A DNA stretch of 64,000 nucleotides from Parafrankia elaeagni (GCF_000374165.1 NZ_KB893772.1:124001-188000); one strand, 5' to 3'; shown: positions 8,398 to 17,921, numbered from the stretch's first letter. The notes: a model not told the origin generated them from the letters alone. Program-made: numbers and translations.

Positions 8398-9221
8398 GGT
8401 TGCTGGATGGGCGGTCGATGGCCGCCGACATTGGTCGGGCGGTCGTCGACGAGGTCGAGCGGCTGGCCGCCAGCGGCGTCACCCCGACGCTGGCGGTGGT
8501 GCTGCCGACCGTCGACGAGGCGGCGCGGTCCTACGTACGGGTGATCGAGCGCAGCGCCGCCAAGGTCGGCGTGGCGTGTGCCGTCCATGAGCTTGCCGGT
8601 GACCCGGCGCAGCTCATCGACACCGTCGACCGGCTGGCCGGCGATCCGTCGGTGCACGGGATGATCGTGCAGACCCCGTTGCCCGGCACACTGACCGCAG
8701 CCGAGGTGGGGGCACGCATCCCCGTCGGCAAGGACGTCGACGGGATGAACCCGCTGAGTCTGGGGCAGCTCGCGCTCGGTCTGCCCGCGTTCGCACCGGC
8801 GACCGCGGCGGCCGTGCTGGAGATCCTGACCCGGGCGGAGGTGCCGCTGGCCGGCGCCAGAGCCTGCGTGATCGGCCGCAGCTCGGTGGTGGGCAAGCCC
8901 GCGGCGCTTCTCCTGCTCGCCGAGAACGCGACCGTCACGGTCTGCCATTCCCGGACGAAGGACCTGGCGGCGGTGGCGCACGAGGCCGACATCGTGGTCG
9001 CCGCCGTCGGTCGGCCGAAGATGGTGGGCGGCGGGCATGTACGGCCCGGCGCGGTGGTCATCGACGTCGGCACGAACTGGACGGACGCCGGCCTGGTCGG
9101 GGACGTCGACGCGGAGGCGGTGGCGTCCGTCGCCGGGGCGTTGACCCCGGTGCCCGGTGGCGTCGGCCCGGTCACGACGATGCTGCTGCTGCGCAACACG
9201 GTCCGCGCCGCCGGCGCCTGA
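8394..9221 (+). CDS. folD: FolD-like methylenetetrahydrofolate dehydrogenase, cyclohydrolase lysine absent
   Basis: This 275-residue protein has the FolD fold: the N-terminal folate domain with KDVDGMNP, then a Rossmann domain with [26 protein letters not shown] and [15 protein letters not shown]. It should use NAD(P) to oxidise methylene-THF. The active-site strip differs from standard FolD: in Y-x-x-x-K the tyrosine is present ([15 protein letters not shown]) but the catalytic lysine position is isoleucine, the usual PCTP motif reads APATA, and QLPLP reads QTPLP. That lysine is known to be needed for cyclohydrolase activity. The gene overlaps fchA by 4 bases, which could supply the missing step. 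About 70 bases separate its stop from the convergent diguanylate cyclase. Confidence 0.9.
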   Translation: MRLLDGRSMAADIGRAVVDEVERLAASGVTPTLAVVLPTVDEAARSYVRVIERSAAKVGVACAVHELAGDPAQLIDTVDRLAGDPSVHGMIVQTPLPGTLTAAEVGARIPVGKDVDGMNPLSLGQLALGLPAFAPATAAAVLEILTRAEVPLAGARACVIGRSSVVGKPAALLLLAENATVTVCHSRTKDLAAVAHEADIVVAAVGRPKMVGGGHVRPGAVVIDVGTNWTDAGLVGDVDAEAVASVAGALTPVPGGVGPVTTMLLLRNTVRAAGA

Positions 9222-9295
9222 GCACGGAGACACCGCCGGGATCAGGGGCCCGGGCCCCGGGTGGCACGGCGGGCCCGGTCCACAGCGGGCCTCGG

Positions 9296-11380
9296 TCAGG
9301 GCGCCGGAGGCGATCCCGGTGCGGAAGGCCGCCAGACGGACGCCGTGGGCGGGGCCGGCGGTCCGCCCACGGCGTCCGGCCCGCCCGGCCCGGGCGGGGC
9401 GGTGGCGGACGGCTCGGTGGGTGCGGGCGGGCTGGTGGTCCTGGCCGTGCACACGCGGTCCCGTCCCTCGCGTTTCGCGCGGTAGAGCGCGGCGTCCGCT
9501 CGTTCGAGCAGGTCGGTGACGACCGCGAGGTCGTCGTCAGCGGCGCGCGGCGCCTCGGCGGTGACGGTGGCCAGCGCCCGGGCGGTGTTCTCCCGCGGTG
9601 CCGGGGCGATGCTGGCCACCCCGACGGACACGGTGACGCTCGCCTCCACACCGGACAGGTGGATGCGGGCACCGGCGACCGTGTGGCGGATGCGCTCGGC
9701 GACGGTGGCCGCCGCGTCCAGGTCGGCGTCGGCGAGCAGGACGACGAACTCCTCTCCCCCGAAGCGGCCGACGAGGTCCTGCGGGCGGGTGGCGTGCCGC
9801 AGCACGTTGGCGACGGCCACCAGGACCGCGTCGCCGTTGAGGTGGCCGTGGCGGTCGTTGACCTGCTTGAAATAGTCGATGTCGACCAGCAGGACCGACA
9901 GCGGCCGGCCGAGCCCGCGGGTGCGGGCGGTCTCCCGCAGCGCGACCTGCCGCCAGTAGGCCATGGTGGCCAGCTGTGTCTTGGCGTCGGTGCGGGCGGC
10001 GGTGAGCAGTTCGGCGTGGGTGAGGCCGCGGCGCAGCAGCAGGACGAGCGGCGCCGCGATCACCAGCAGCACCGGGCTCGCCGCCCACACCACGGTGAGC
10101 ACGAGCGCGGCGCAGATCTCCACGGTGACCGTGGCGGCGTGTTCCCGCCCGCCCGGCCAGCGGCGGGGCCGCAGCAGCCGGTCCACAGCCGGATACGCCG
10201 CGACCGCGGCGAGCAGTGCCAGCAGGTCGCGGGCGGACGCGGCGAGCCCGTCGGCCGAACCGGGGTCCGAAGCGGGGGCGAGCAGGTGGTGGACGGCCGC
10301 GGCCACCGCACCGGCGAGACCGAGAGCGACGCAGTCGTGGATCTGGCTGTGTGCCCCGCGCCCTCCCGGTACTCCAGGGGGATGCTCGGGCTGCGCCGAT
10401 CGCGCCACGCGCCCCCGCCCGGGCAGGGCGGCGAGCCAGAGCGGCAGGCAGGCCAGCAGCGCGTACAGCGGGGGCAGCAGCAGGGCGATCGGCAGCGTCC
10501 AGGTGGTGGTCATCGCCGGGTAACCGCCGCGTGAGCCGCTGTCGGGTTCGTCTCCGCGGGGGCTGCCGGCCCAGGGACCGGTACCGACCAGGCCGGTGAG
10601 CGCCGCCAGGCTGGTGAAGGCGGCGAACGCGGCGATCTCGACGGCGCGGGGCGAGCCGGCTCCGCTGGCGACGGCGTCGGCGGCGAGCAGCCCGGCGACG
10701 ACCAGGAACGCGGCGTCGGTCAGCAGGGTGCGGGCCGGTGTCGCGGGCGGCGGGGCGGCGGGGCGGCGGGGCGCCCGCCACAGCCACCGGGCCAGCCCGC
10801 GGAGGGTGCCGGCTCCGCGCACGGCGGCGTGCGGGTCCTCCCGGGTACAGGGACGGACCCGTTCGACGGGTGTCCACGGAGGCTGGTCGCGGAGGAACAG
10901 CGAGGCGCCGAGCCCGGGGTCGCCCGGATGGCTGCCCGGCGGGACGACGGCAGCTTCGACCGCGAACGCGGGTTCGGCTGGGCCGGCAGGGCCGGTCGGG
11001 CCGGCAGGGCCGGCAGGGCCGGGATGCCGGGCGGGAAGCGGCCGGCGCGGGGCTGATGCCAGGGGGACCGGATCCGTCGGCCACAGCGCCGGCCCGGGCA
11101 GAGCGTCAGGCCCGGCTCCGGAGCCGGGGGTGGGGGTGGAGCACGGCGCGGGCCGGGACCCGATTCCGCGGCGCGAGAGCAGGCGACCCGCGGCACGGGC
11201 CGCCGTCCGAAGGGCAGTGGGAACACGCCCCTGCCCGGGCCGCCCTGACACCTGTCGTAACGACATCCGCACCTGGCCCTTCTCGTGTGCCGCCAAAGCT
11301 GCTACACACAGTGAAGCCTCGTGGACGAAGGGTATGAAGGCTCTTCGGGCATCCGCAACTAGTTCGCGGATGTCGGACAT
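9296..11380 (-). CDS. Membrane-bound diguanylate cyclase (GGDEF) with I-site
   Basis: The protein (up to 694 residues) makes cyclic di-GMP. The C-terminal GGDEF domain (about residues 465-630) has VLLVDIDYFKQVNDRHGHLNGD and the catalytic GGEEF; RPQD lies five residues before it, forming the RxxD product-inhibition site, so feedback control is expected. Before it are about six or seven hydrophobic segments (residues 230-460). The first 200 residues are low-complexity, with a GPAGPAG collagen-like stretch, and the last 60 are Pro/Thr-rich. No sensor domain is recognised, though the membrane part may sense a signal. The ATG at 11380 has no good ribosome site; an ATG at 11266 is an equally good start. 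It converges on folD. Confidence 0.88.
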   Translation of the reverse strand: MSDIRELVADARRAFIPFVHEASLCVAALAAHEKGQVRMSLRQVSGRPGQGRVPTALRTAARAAGRLLSRRGIGSRPAPCSTPTPGSGAGPDALPGPALWPTDPVPLASAPRRPLPARHPGPAGPAGPTGPAGPAEPAFAVEAAVVPPGSHPGDPGLGASLFLRDQPPWTPVERVRPCTREDPHAAVRGAGTLRGLARWLWRAPRRPAAPPPATPARTLLTDAAFLVVAGLLAADAVASGAGSPRAVEIAAFAAFTSLAALTGLVGTGPWAGSPRGDEPDSGSRGGYPAMTTTWTLPIALLLPPLYALLACLPLWLAALPGRGRVARSAQPEHPPGVPGGRGAHSQIHDCVALGLAGAVAAAVHHLLAPASDPGSADGLAASARDLLALLAAVAAYPAVDRLLRPRRWPGGREHAATVTVEICAALVLTVVWAASPVLLVIAAPLVLLLRRGLTHAELLTAARTDAKTQLATMAYWRQVALRETARTRGLGRPLSVLLVDIDYFKQVNDRHGHLNGDAVLVAVANVLRHATRPQDLVGRFGGEEFVVLLADADLDAAATVAERIRHTVAGARIHLSGVEASVTVSVGVASIAPAPRENTARALATVTAEAPRAADDDLAVVTDLLERADAALYRAKREGRDRVCTARTTSPPAPTEPSATAPPGPGGPDAVGGPPAPPTASVWRPSAPGSPPAP

Positions 11381-11557
11381 GCAGGGTGCGGTGGGGGCAG
11401 GGTGTCGACGCCCCGCGGCCCGGCGCCGGCGGCGGCCCGTCCCACGGCCGTGACCTGCGCCGTCGCCGACCGCGTCACCCGTGGCGCACGTGCGCGGCCG
11501 GGCCGGAGGTCCTGCCGGGCCGTGAACAGGAAGACCACAGCCGGCGCGCCGCCGGGG

Positions 11558-12868
11558 CTACTTCGTGGTCGCCTTCGTGGTCGCCTTCGTGGTCGCCGCG
11601 ACCGCCTCGACCATGGCTCCGGTCAGGGTGCTCACCTCGGCGGGGTCCATCACGAACGGCGGCATCGCGTAGACGAGACGTCCGAACGGCCGTATCCACA
11701 CCCCGAGGTCGACCAGCAGTGGCTGGATGACTGCCATGTCGACCGGGTCGCGGGTCTCGATCACGCCGATCGCGCCCAGCGTGCGGACATCCACGACGCC
11801 GGGCAGGTCCGCCGCGGGGGCCAGTCCGGCGGCCAGCGCGTCGTGCACGGCCGCCACCCGTTCCCGCCAGGGGCCGGCGAGCAGCAGCTCGATACTGGCG
11901 CGGGAGACCGCGGCGGCCAGCGGGTTCGCCATGAACGTCGGGCCGTGCATGAACGCGCCGGCGGGTGAGGCGCACACCCCGTCGGCGACCTCGGCCGTGC
12001 ACAGGGTGGCGCCCATCGTCAGGTAGCCGCCGGTCATCGCCTTGCCGACGCACATGATGTCGGGCGTGATCCCGGCGTGGTCGCAGGCGAACAGCTCACC
12101 GGTGCGGCCGAAGCCGGTGGCGATCTCGTCCGCGATGAGCAGGACCTGGTGGCGGTCGCACAGCTCCCGGACCCGGGTGAGCCACCCGGGGGGGTAGAAG
12201 CGCATCGCTCCGGCGCCCTGCACCACCGGTTCGCAGATGACCGCGGCGATCTCGCCGTGGTGGGCCGCGAGCAGCCGCTCGACGTCGGCGAGGTCACGGT
12301 CGGTCACCGGGTCCCGGTAGCCGCTGGTGGGGGCGGCGGCGAACAGGTGACGGGCGAGCAGGCCGGTGAACAGGTGGTGCATGCCGGTGTCGGGGTCGCA
12401 CACCGACATCGCGCCGGAGGTGTCACCGTGATAGCCGCGGCGGATGGTGAGCAGCCTGGTCCGGCCGGGCCGGCCCCGGCCCGTCTGGTACTGCAGCGCC
12501 ATCTTGATCGCGACCTCGACGGAGACCGACCCGGAGTCGCAGAAGAAGACCCGCTCCAGGCCCGGGGGGGTGATCCGCACGAGCAGTTCGGCGAGGGCCA
12601 CCGCCGGCTCGTGGGTGAGCCCGCCGAACATGACGTGGGCCATCCGGTCCAGCTGGTCGCGGACGGCGCCGTCGAGGACGGGGTGGCGGTAGCCGTGGAT
12701 CGCGGACCACCACGACGACATGCCGTCGAGCAGCTCACGGCCGTCGGTGAGGGTCAGGCGCACCCCGCGGGCGGACGCGACGGCGAACAGTGGCGCCGTG
12801 TCCCCCACCGCACCGTAGGGATGCCAGACAACCGCCCGGTCACGCGCGACGAGGTCCGAACCGTGCAT
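11558..12868 (-). CDS. bioA: Adenosylmethionine-8-amino-7-oxononanoate transaminase
   Basis: BioA transfers the amino group of S-adenosylmethionine to 8-amino-7-oxononanoate, giving 7,8-diaminononanoate in biotin synthesis. The 436-residue class III aminotransferase has [26 protein letters not shown], the PLP-phosphate-binding [30 protein letters not shown], and the PLP lysine in VGKAMTGGY. The ATG at 12868 follows GAGAAGGTGGAGG. The gene ends in three tandem 12-bp repeats (11561-11596) that encode ATTKATTK-type residues. It is divergent from the phosphopantetheinyl transferase gene. No bioF, bioD or bioB is in the window. Confidence 0.93.
   Translation of the reverse strand: MHGSDLVARDRAVVWHPYGAVGDTAPLFAVASARGVRLTLTDGRELLDGMSSWWSAIHGYRHPVLDGAVRDQLDRMAHVMFGGLTHEPAVALAELLVRITPPGLERVFFCDSGSVSVEVAIKMALQYQTGRGRPGRTRLLTIRRGYHGDTSGAMSVCDPDTGMHHLFTGLLARHLFAAAPTSGYRDPVTDRDLADVERLLAAHHGEIAAVICEPVVQGAGAMRFYPPGWLTRVRELCDRHQVLLIADEIATGFGRTGELFACDHAGITPDIMCVGKAMTGGYLTMGATLCTAEVADGVCASPAGAFMHGPTFMANPLAAAVSRASIELLLAGPWRERVAAVHDALAAGLAPAADLPGVVDVRTLGAIGVIETRDPVDMAVIQPLLVDLGVWIRPFGRLVYAMPPFVMDPAEVSTLTGAMVEAVAATTKATTKATTK
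11561..11596 (-). repeat. Three tandem 12-bp repeats at the 3' end of bioA
   Basis: CTTCGTGGTCGC occurs three times without gaps next to the bioA stop codon and encodes a Thr-Thr-Lys-Ala repeat at the C-terminus. Copy changes would keep the frame. Confidence 0.75.
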
Positions 12869-13014
12869 GCCTCCACCTTCTCCCAGCGGGGGCGTGGTGC
12901 CGCACCGGCGTGTCGGAAGAGCCACATGCGCCCGGGGCCGGTGCCGGGCCGGGCCGGGCCCCGTCGAAGATGGGACGCGCACGCATGATCTCGCCGAGGC
13001 GAAGGGACATCGCG

Positions 13015-13836
13015 ATGACCGGTCAGCGGGCGGGCGGCGGCGCGGGCGGCCTGCCCGGGGGTGCGGAACTGCTCGCGGCGGTCCTGCCGCCTCCCACCTC
13101 CGGCGCTGGCCGGACGGCGCTCGCCGCCGTGGAGAAGTACGACGACGACTTCGGTGACGCCGTGGACGCCCGGCTGTTCCCCGAGGAGGCCGCCACGTTG
13201 ACCCGCGCCGTCGACAAGCGGCGCCGGGAGTTCACCACCGGACGGATCTGCGCGCACCGGGCGCTCGAGGCGCTCGGGGAGCCGGCGGTGCCGATCCTGC
13301 CGGGTGAGCACCGGGAGCCGCGCTGGCCGGGTGGTGTCGTCGGCAGCATCACCCACACCGCCGGCTACCGGGCGGCGGCGGTGGCCCGGCAGGTGCCCGG
13401 GGCGACGGTCAGCGTGGGCATCGACGCCGAGCCGAACCAGGCGACCCCCGGCGGGGTGCTCCGTGAGATCTCGCTGCCCCAGGAACGGGACCTGCTCGCC
13501 GAGCTGGGGCGGGCGCATCCCCAGGTCTGCTGGGACAGGCTGCTGTTCAGCGCCAAGGAGTCCGTCTACAAGGCCTGGTTCCCACTGGCCCGGCGCTGGC
13601 TCGGCTTCGACGACGCCGAGCTGGTCCTCACGGTCGACGACACGGTCGATGACACCCCTGTGGCGGCGTCGGTGACCGTGCCGTCGACCGGGGGCGGTGT
13701 GACCGCGCGTGGACGGTTCCGGGCTCGGCTGCTGGTTCCCGGCCCGGACCTGCCCACGGGTGAGCTGACCGGGTTCACCGGGCGCTGGGTGGTGGGCCGT
13801 GGCCTGATCGTCACCGCGATCGCCGTCGGCTGCTGA
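13015..13836 (+). CDS. 4'-phosphopantetheinyl transferase (EntD/PptT type)
   Basis: This 273-residue enzyme moves phosphopantetheine from coenzyme A onto carrier proteins of fatty acid, polyketide or peptide synthases. It has the EntD-type order: [34 protein letters not shown], the magnesium-binding VGIDAEPN, and the C-terminal [15 protein letters not shown] (W/F-S-x-KE-x-x-YK). The start at 13015 is chosen for GAAGGGA eight bases upstream; a more distal ATG at 12985 is possible. It is divergent from bioA with a 146-base spacer holding both promoters. No carrier-protein synthase genes lie in the window, so it may serve clusters elsewhere. Confidence 0.92.
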   Translation: MTGQRAGGGAGGLPGGAELLAAVLPPPTSGAGRTALAAVEKYDDDFGDAVDARLFPEEAATLTRAVDKRRREFTTGRICAHRALEALGEPAVPILPGEHREPRWPGGVVGSITHTAGYRAAAVARQVPGATVSVGIDAEPNQATPGGVLREISLPQERDLLAELGRAHPQVCWDRLLFSAKESVYKAWFPLARRWLGFDDAELVLTVDDTVDDTPVAASVTVPSTGGGVTARGRFRARLLVPGPDLPTGELTGFTGRWVVGRGLIVTAIAVGC

Positions 13837-13895
13837 CCGCGGCCCCGGCCGCTGGCGGGTGAAGAATCGGCCGGCCCGGCCTACCGTGGGTCAGT

Positions 13896-14411
13896 GTGAG
13901 TGTGGTGTTCCTGGATGTGTCCGGGCCGGCGCCACCGCAGGTGTGCTGGGAGCGGTACGCCGTGCCGGCGGTGTGGCCCAGTTGGGCCCCGCAGATCCAC
14001 GCCGTCGTCCTGGACGGCATCCCTGCCGAGGCCTGGTGTCTGCCGGAGCGGGCCGGGGGCCCGCGGGGCATCGGCCCCGCGGTCTCTCCCCCGCTGCCCG
14101 CCGCGTGGGAAACCCTGGAGCGGGGTGTCACGGCGCCGCGGCCCGCGGTGCGGATCGCGCCGGGGCTGCGCGGCCGGGTCCGCGCGCTGGTACCGCCGGC
14201 GGCCCGGTTCGTCGTCACCGCGGTGGATGAGGTCGAGCGGACCTGGAGCTGGCGGGTCGGCGTCGGTGCTGTGCGGCTGGAGCTCGACCACGGGGTGGAC
14301 GCCTGCCTGGACGGCGGGACACTCACCTGGCTGCGGGTCACCGCGCCCGGGCCGGTGATCCGCGCCTACGCGCCGCTGGCCAAGGCCGCGTTGCGCCGCC
14401 TCGTCCGGTAG
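13896..14411 (+). CDS. SRPBCC (START-like) family protein
   Basis: This 171-residue protein has the shape of a polyketide cyclase/START-like ligand-binding protein: a substituted helix-grip fold with VCWERYAVPAVWPSWAPQI at the start, a strand pattern through RFVVTAVDEVERTWSWRVGVG, and the C-terminal helix PGPVIRAYAPLAKAALRRLV. The usual substrate is a hydrophobic small molecule, unknown here. The GTG at 13896 lacks a clear ribosome site. It follows the phosphopantetheinyl transferase by 60 bases in the same direction and could be in its transcript. Confidence 0.72.
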   Translation: MSVVFLDVSGPAPPQVCWERYAVPAVWPSWAPQIHAVVLDGIPAEAWCLPERAGGPRGIGPAVSPPLPAAWETLERGVTAPRPAVRIAPGLRGRVRALVPPAARFVVTAVDEVERTWSWRVGVGAVRLELDHGVDACLDGGTLTWLRVTAPGPVIRAYAPLAKAALRRLVR

Positions 14412-14628
14412 CCCGCCTCGTCCGGTGGGCGGGGCGGTCTCTCACGGATGTGCCTCGCCACCCGGGCCTGCGGGCCGGGCGGCGGGCCCGGGACGCTGAT
14501 CACGGGGTGGAGAGGGGTGAGTGCTGGCGAGCTAGGATGGCGGCTACTCGCAGGGCGCGCCGCCACCGCCCGACGAAGGCAGGCCATACAGCGGCAGGCC
14601 AGACAGCGAGCGCCACGCTGGATGGTAG

Positions 14629-17316
14629 ATGAGAGGGCTGGGTTTGTCAAAGCAATCGGTGCCCACCGGGTCAGCGGACACTCCCGAGCCCCGAGCCCCA
14701 CAGCCGGGGGACGGCGGCGGCGGCGAGCAGGAGCGGGAGCAGCAGTACCTGACCATGCTGCACGACCGGCTGGACCAGCTGCGTGCCACCGCATCCGCCG
14801 AGCTCGCCCAGGTGCTGCTGCGCGACGACCCCGAACCCGGCGCGCGTGCCGACCGGGACGCCCTCGCCGCCCGGCACGCGGACCAGGTGGCGCGGTTCGA
14901 CGCGGTCCGCGACCGGCTGCTGTTCGGCCGGATCGACATGGCCGACGGGGAACGCCGCTACATCGGCCGGATGGGTGTGCTCGATCCGGACACCGGCTAC
15001 GACCCCCTGCTCATCGACTGGCGGGCCCCGGCCTCCCGCCCGTTCTACCTGGCGACCGGCGCCACCCCGCTCGGCGTGGCCCGCCGCCGCCACATCCGGA
15101 CCGTCGGTCGGCGGGTGACCCATCTCGACGACGAGACCCTCGACACCGGAGCGCTCGGCGACGGCGTGCTCGGCCTGCTGACCCTGGACGGCCTCGGCGC
15201 GGAGGGAGGCGACCGGGGCAGCGGTGCCGGCACCAGCGGCGGCGGCGCGCTGGCCGGAGAGGTCCCCCGCGACGCCCTGGTCGGCGAGGCCACCCTGCTG
15301 GCCACCCTCGGCGCCCAGCGCACCGGCCGGATGCGCGACATCGTCGCGACGATCCAGTCCGAGCAGGACCGGATCATCCGCTCCGGCCAGGACGGCGTCC
15401 TCGTCGTCGACGGAGGGCCGGGTACCGGCAAGACCACCGTGGCGCTGCACCGCGCCGCCTACCTGCTGTACTCGCGCCGGGAACACCTCGCCCGCCGCGG
15501 CGTGCTGATCATCGGGCCGAACCCGGCCTTCCTGCGCTACATCGAGCAGGTGCTGCCCTCTCTCGGCGAGACCGGCGTGCTGCTGTCGACGATCGGCGAC
15601 CTGTTCCCCGGTGTGCGCGGGCGTTCCACGGAGAGCACCCTGGCCGCCGAGGTCAAGGGGCGTTCGAGCATGGTGGACGTCCTCGGTGCCGCGGTGCGTG
15701 ACCGCCAGCGGCTGCCGGAGCAGCCGCTGGAGATCACCGTGGCCGACGGGGTGGCGCGTCTCGACGAGACGATCGTCGTGCCGGCGCGGGCCGCCGCGCG
15801 GCTCACCGGCCGGCCGCACAACCTGGCCCGGCCGGTGTTCGTCCGCGAGGTCATCGCCGGGCTGACCCGCCAGATCGCCGACCGCTACGAGGCGTCCATC
15901 GACGAGGTCGACATCCCGGACTTCGTCGACGACTTCATGCTCTGGCCGGACACGGACGCCGCCCGCGAGCACCAGAACGACAGCGCGGCCGTGGGCGCCG
16001 ACTGGTCGGAGACCGCCCTCGCCGCGGCCGCGGCCGCCTCCGAACGCCCGGTGCTGGACGCCGCCGACCTCGCCGACCTGCGCCGGGACCTCAGCTCCGA
16101 CCCGCGGCTGGCCGAGGCGATCGACAGTCTGTGGCCGCTGCTCAGCCCGCAGGCGCTGCTGACCGACCTGTTCGCCGACGCCGACGCGCTGGGCCGCGCC
16201 GCCCCCGAGCTGGCCGGCGACGAACGGGCGGCGCTGCTGCGCCCGCCGGGCCAGAGCTGGACCGCCACCGACGCCCCGCTGCTCGACGAGGCCGCCGAAC
16301 TGCTCGGCGACGACCCCCGGCTGGCGATCGACGCCGCGGTGTCGGCGCAGCTGGAACGCCGGGAACGCATCGAGTACGCCGGTGGGGTCCTCGACATCCT
16401 CGCCCGCGGCGACACCGAGGATCCCGACGGGGAGCTGCTGATGGCCAGCGACCTCATCGACGCCGACCGTTTCGGCGAGCGGCACGCCGAGATCGACGCC
16501 CGTACCACCGCGGAGCGGGCGGCCGCCGACCGCGGCTGGGCGTTCGGCCATGTGATCGTCGACGAGGCGCAGGAGCTGTCGCCGATGGCCTGGCGGATGG
16601 TGATGCGCCGCTGTCCGAGCAGATCGATGACGCTGGTCGGCGATGTCGCGCAGACCGGCGACGCGGCCGGGACATCCTCGTGGGACCAGGTCCTCGCCCC
16701 GTATGTCGGGCAGCGGTTCGTCCTCGAGCGGCTGACCGTGAACTACCGCACCGGCGCCGAGATCATGGAGGTCGCCGGAGACGTCCTGGCGCTGCAGGGC
16801 CGAGGGCTGCGGGCACCGCGGTCGGTCCGCCGGTCGGGCCACGCACCGTGGCGTCTCGCCGTCACCGAGCAGGAGCTGGCTGCCCGCCTCGCCGACCTGG
16901 TCGCCGAGGAGCACAACGCCTGCGGCGGCGGGCGGCTCGCGGTGATCGTGCCGACGGCGCGCCGCGACCAGCTGACCGGCCTCGCGCGGGCGCTCACCGG
17001 TGGCGTGCCCGGCACCGTGTCCCGCGACGGAGCGGCGGGCGACGAGGCGGCGGGGCCCGACCCGGAGCAGCCGGTGGTCGTCCTCACGGTGCGGGAGTCG
17101 AAGGGGCTGGAGTTCGACGCGGTGATCGTGGTGGAGCCCGAACGGATCCTGGCCGAGTCCCCGCGGGGCGCCGGCGACCTGTACGTGGCGCTGACCCGGC
17201 CGACGAACCGGCTTGGCGTCGTTCATGTCGGCGAGCTGCCGGTCGCGCTCGGGCGGCTGTGCCCTCGGCTGACGACGTCCGAGGAGGTGCCGATCGGTCC
17301 GTCCCAGGGCGGGTGA
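14629..17316 (+). CDS. HelD/HelR-like RNA polymerase-associated UvrD-type ATPase
   Basis: This 895-residue protein has a charged N-terminal arm (EQEREQQYLTMLHDRLDQL), then RRYIGRMGVLDPDTGYDPLLIDWRAP, the HelD signature, and a split SF1 ATPase with Walker A VVDGGPGTGKTTVALHRAAY (about residue 262), Walker B VIVDEAQELSPMAWRM (about 643), NYRTGAEIM, and the C-terminal VRESKGLEFDAVIVVEPERI. HelD proteins bind RNA polymerase and release it from stalled or inhibited complexes; the HelR branch displaces rifampicin. Which branch this is cannot be told by eye. The start could be TTG at 14644, which has AGAGGG upstream, rather than ATG at 14629. No rifampicin-associated element was recognised upstream. 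A possible -10 TAGGAT lies at 14533-14538. Confidence 0.88.
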   Translation: MRGLGLSKQSVPTGSADTPEPRAPQPGDGGGGEQEREQQYLTMLHDRLDQLRATASAELAQVLLRDDPEPGARADRDALAARHADQVARFDAVRDRLLFGRIDMADGERRYIGRMGVLDPDTGYDPLLIDWRAPASRPFYLATGATPLGVARRRHIRTVGRRVTHLDDETLDTGALGDGVLGLLTLDGLGAEGGDRGSGAGTSGGGALAGEVPRDALVGEATLLATLGAQRTGRMRDIVATIQSEQDRIIRSGQDGVLVVDGGPGTGKTTVALHRAAYLLYSRREHLARRGVLIIGPNPAFLRYIEQVLPSLGETGVLLSTIGDLFPGVRGRSTESTLAAEVKGRSSMVDVLGAAVRDRQRLPEQPLEITVADGVARLDETIVVPARAAARLTGRPHNLARPVFVREVIAGLTRQIADRYEASIDEVDIPDFVDDFMLWPDTDAAREHQNDSAAVGADWSETALAAAAAASERPVLDAADLADLRRDLSSDPRLAEAIDSLWPLLSPQALLTDLFADADALGRAAPELAGDERAALLRPPGQSWTATDAPLLDEAAELLGDDPRLAIDAAVSAQLERRERIEYAGGVLDILARGDTEDPDGELLMASDLIDADRFGERHAEIDARTTAERAAADRGWAFGHVIVDEAQELSPMAWRMVMRRCPSRSMTLVGDVAQTGDAAGTSSWDQVLAPYVGQRFVLERLTVNYRTGAEIMEVAGDVLALQGRGLRAPRSVRRSGHAPWRLAVTEQELAARLADLVAEEHNACGGGRLAVIVPTARRDQLTGLARALTGGVPGTVSRDGAAGDEAAGPDPEQPVVVLTVRESKGLEFDAVIVVEPERILAESPRGAGDLYVALTRPTNRLGVVHVGELPVALGRLCPRLTTSEEVPIGPSQGG

Positions 17317-17348
17317 GAGTGCGCCCGCCCTGGGACGGAGGGGACAGT

Positions 17349-17398
17349 TCAAGATCAGATTTCACCATGGGCGGCCGTCAACAGCGTTGACTATCTTG
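17349..17398 (+). repeat. 50-bp dispersed repeat, copy 2
   Basis: Second copy of the repeat at 6533-6582, in the same orientation. It starts TCAAGATCAGATTT and ends GTCAACAGCGTTGAC followed by TATCTTG. It lies between two converging genes (HelD-like and the small HTH gene), where no promoter for either would be expected. Confidence 0.7.
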
Positions 17399-17440
17399 TG
17401 CCGGAACGGGCCGGCGATCAGACGATCAGCTCACCGCCGA

Positions 17441-17683
17441 TCACCCGCTTCGGGCGGTCGAGGCCAGCAGGCGGTGCCACCGGTCAGGCTCGAGGTTCAG
17501 CCACCGGTCGATGTCCTCGCGCCACCAGATACGGGTCCCGTTCCAGGCGGACGTCCGGTTCACGACCCCCGCGGCCGCGGGCGCCGCCGGATCACTGCGC
17601 AGACGGTGATCGACAGCCTGTCGGGTCACGCCCAGCGCACGGGCGATGTCACCCGACCCGACGAGCAGAGGGAGCTCATCCAC
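17441..17683 (-). CDS. Small helix-turn-helix DNA-binding protein
   Basis: This is an 80-residue protein with a single HTH near the N-terminus: LLVGSGDIARALGVTRQAVD, followed by a wing-like region with TRIWWREDIDRWL. The pattern matches MerR/excisionase-type (AlpA-like) winged helices found in phage and plasmid excisionases and in small chromosomal regulators. It is divergent from the large helicase gene (start 17922) and lies next to repeat copy 2. Function is inferred from fold only. Confidence 0.75.
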   Translation of the reverse strand: MDELPLLVGSGDIARALGVTRQAVDHRLRSDPAAPAAAGVVNRTSAWNGTRIWWREDIDRWLNLEPDRWHRLLASTARSG

Positions 17684-17921
17684 CTCGCCGACGCTAACCG
17701 CACACCGGGCATCACCGACCGCCCGCGGACCCCGGTAGGTGGGGCGGGCGCCTCACGCCAGAACCAACGGACAACACACCGACACACACCTGCCCTGCTC
17801 ACCCGCGGTCGCCGTGCCGCGCCGCGGGAGCTGTGACGACTCCGTCACGACACCACCCAGGAACCGCCGTGGGCGCCCCGCGCCCCGCGCAGCGGCGGCG
17901 TGCGGCACGATCGAGGACACC

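Noticed and set aside
14412-14628. Rifampicin-associated element upstream of the HelD-like gene
   Set aside because: I looked for a strong inverted repeat in the promoter region and saw none. The absence does not exclude HelR function.
14671-17352. Very long open frame on the strand opposite the HelD-like gene
   Set aside because: High GC content leaves the antisense frame free of stops. The translation is low-complexity and the sense strand has clear helicase motifs. The same applies to 1499-3280, 18741-20870, 23119-25896, 35243-37699, 44958-46421 and 59707-61380.
6533-17398. The 10.8-kb block as a complete mobile element
   Set aside because: It contains no integrase, transposase or conjugation gene, and several genes are core metabolic ones. 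Only the flanking repeat supports the idea.
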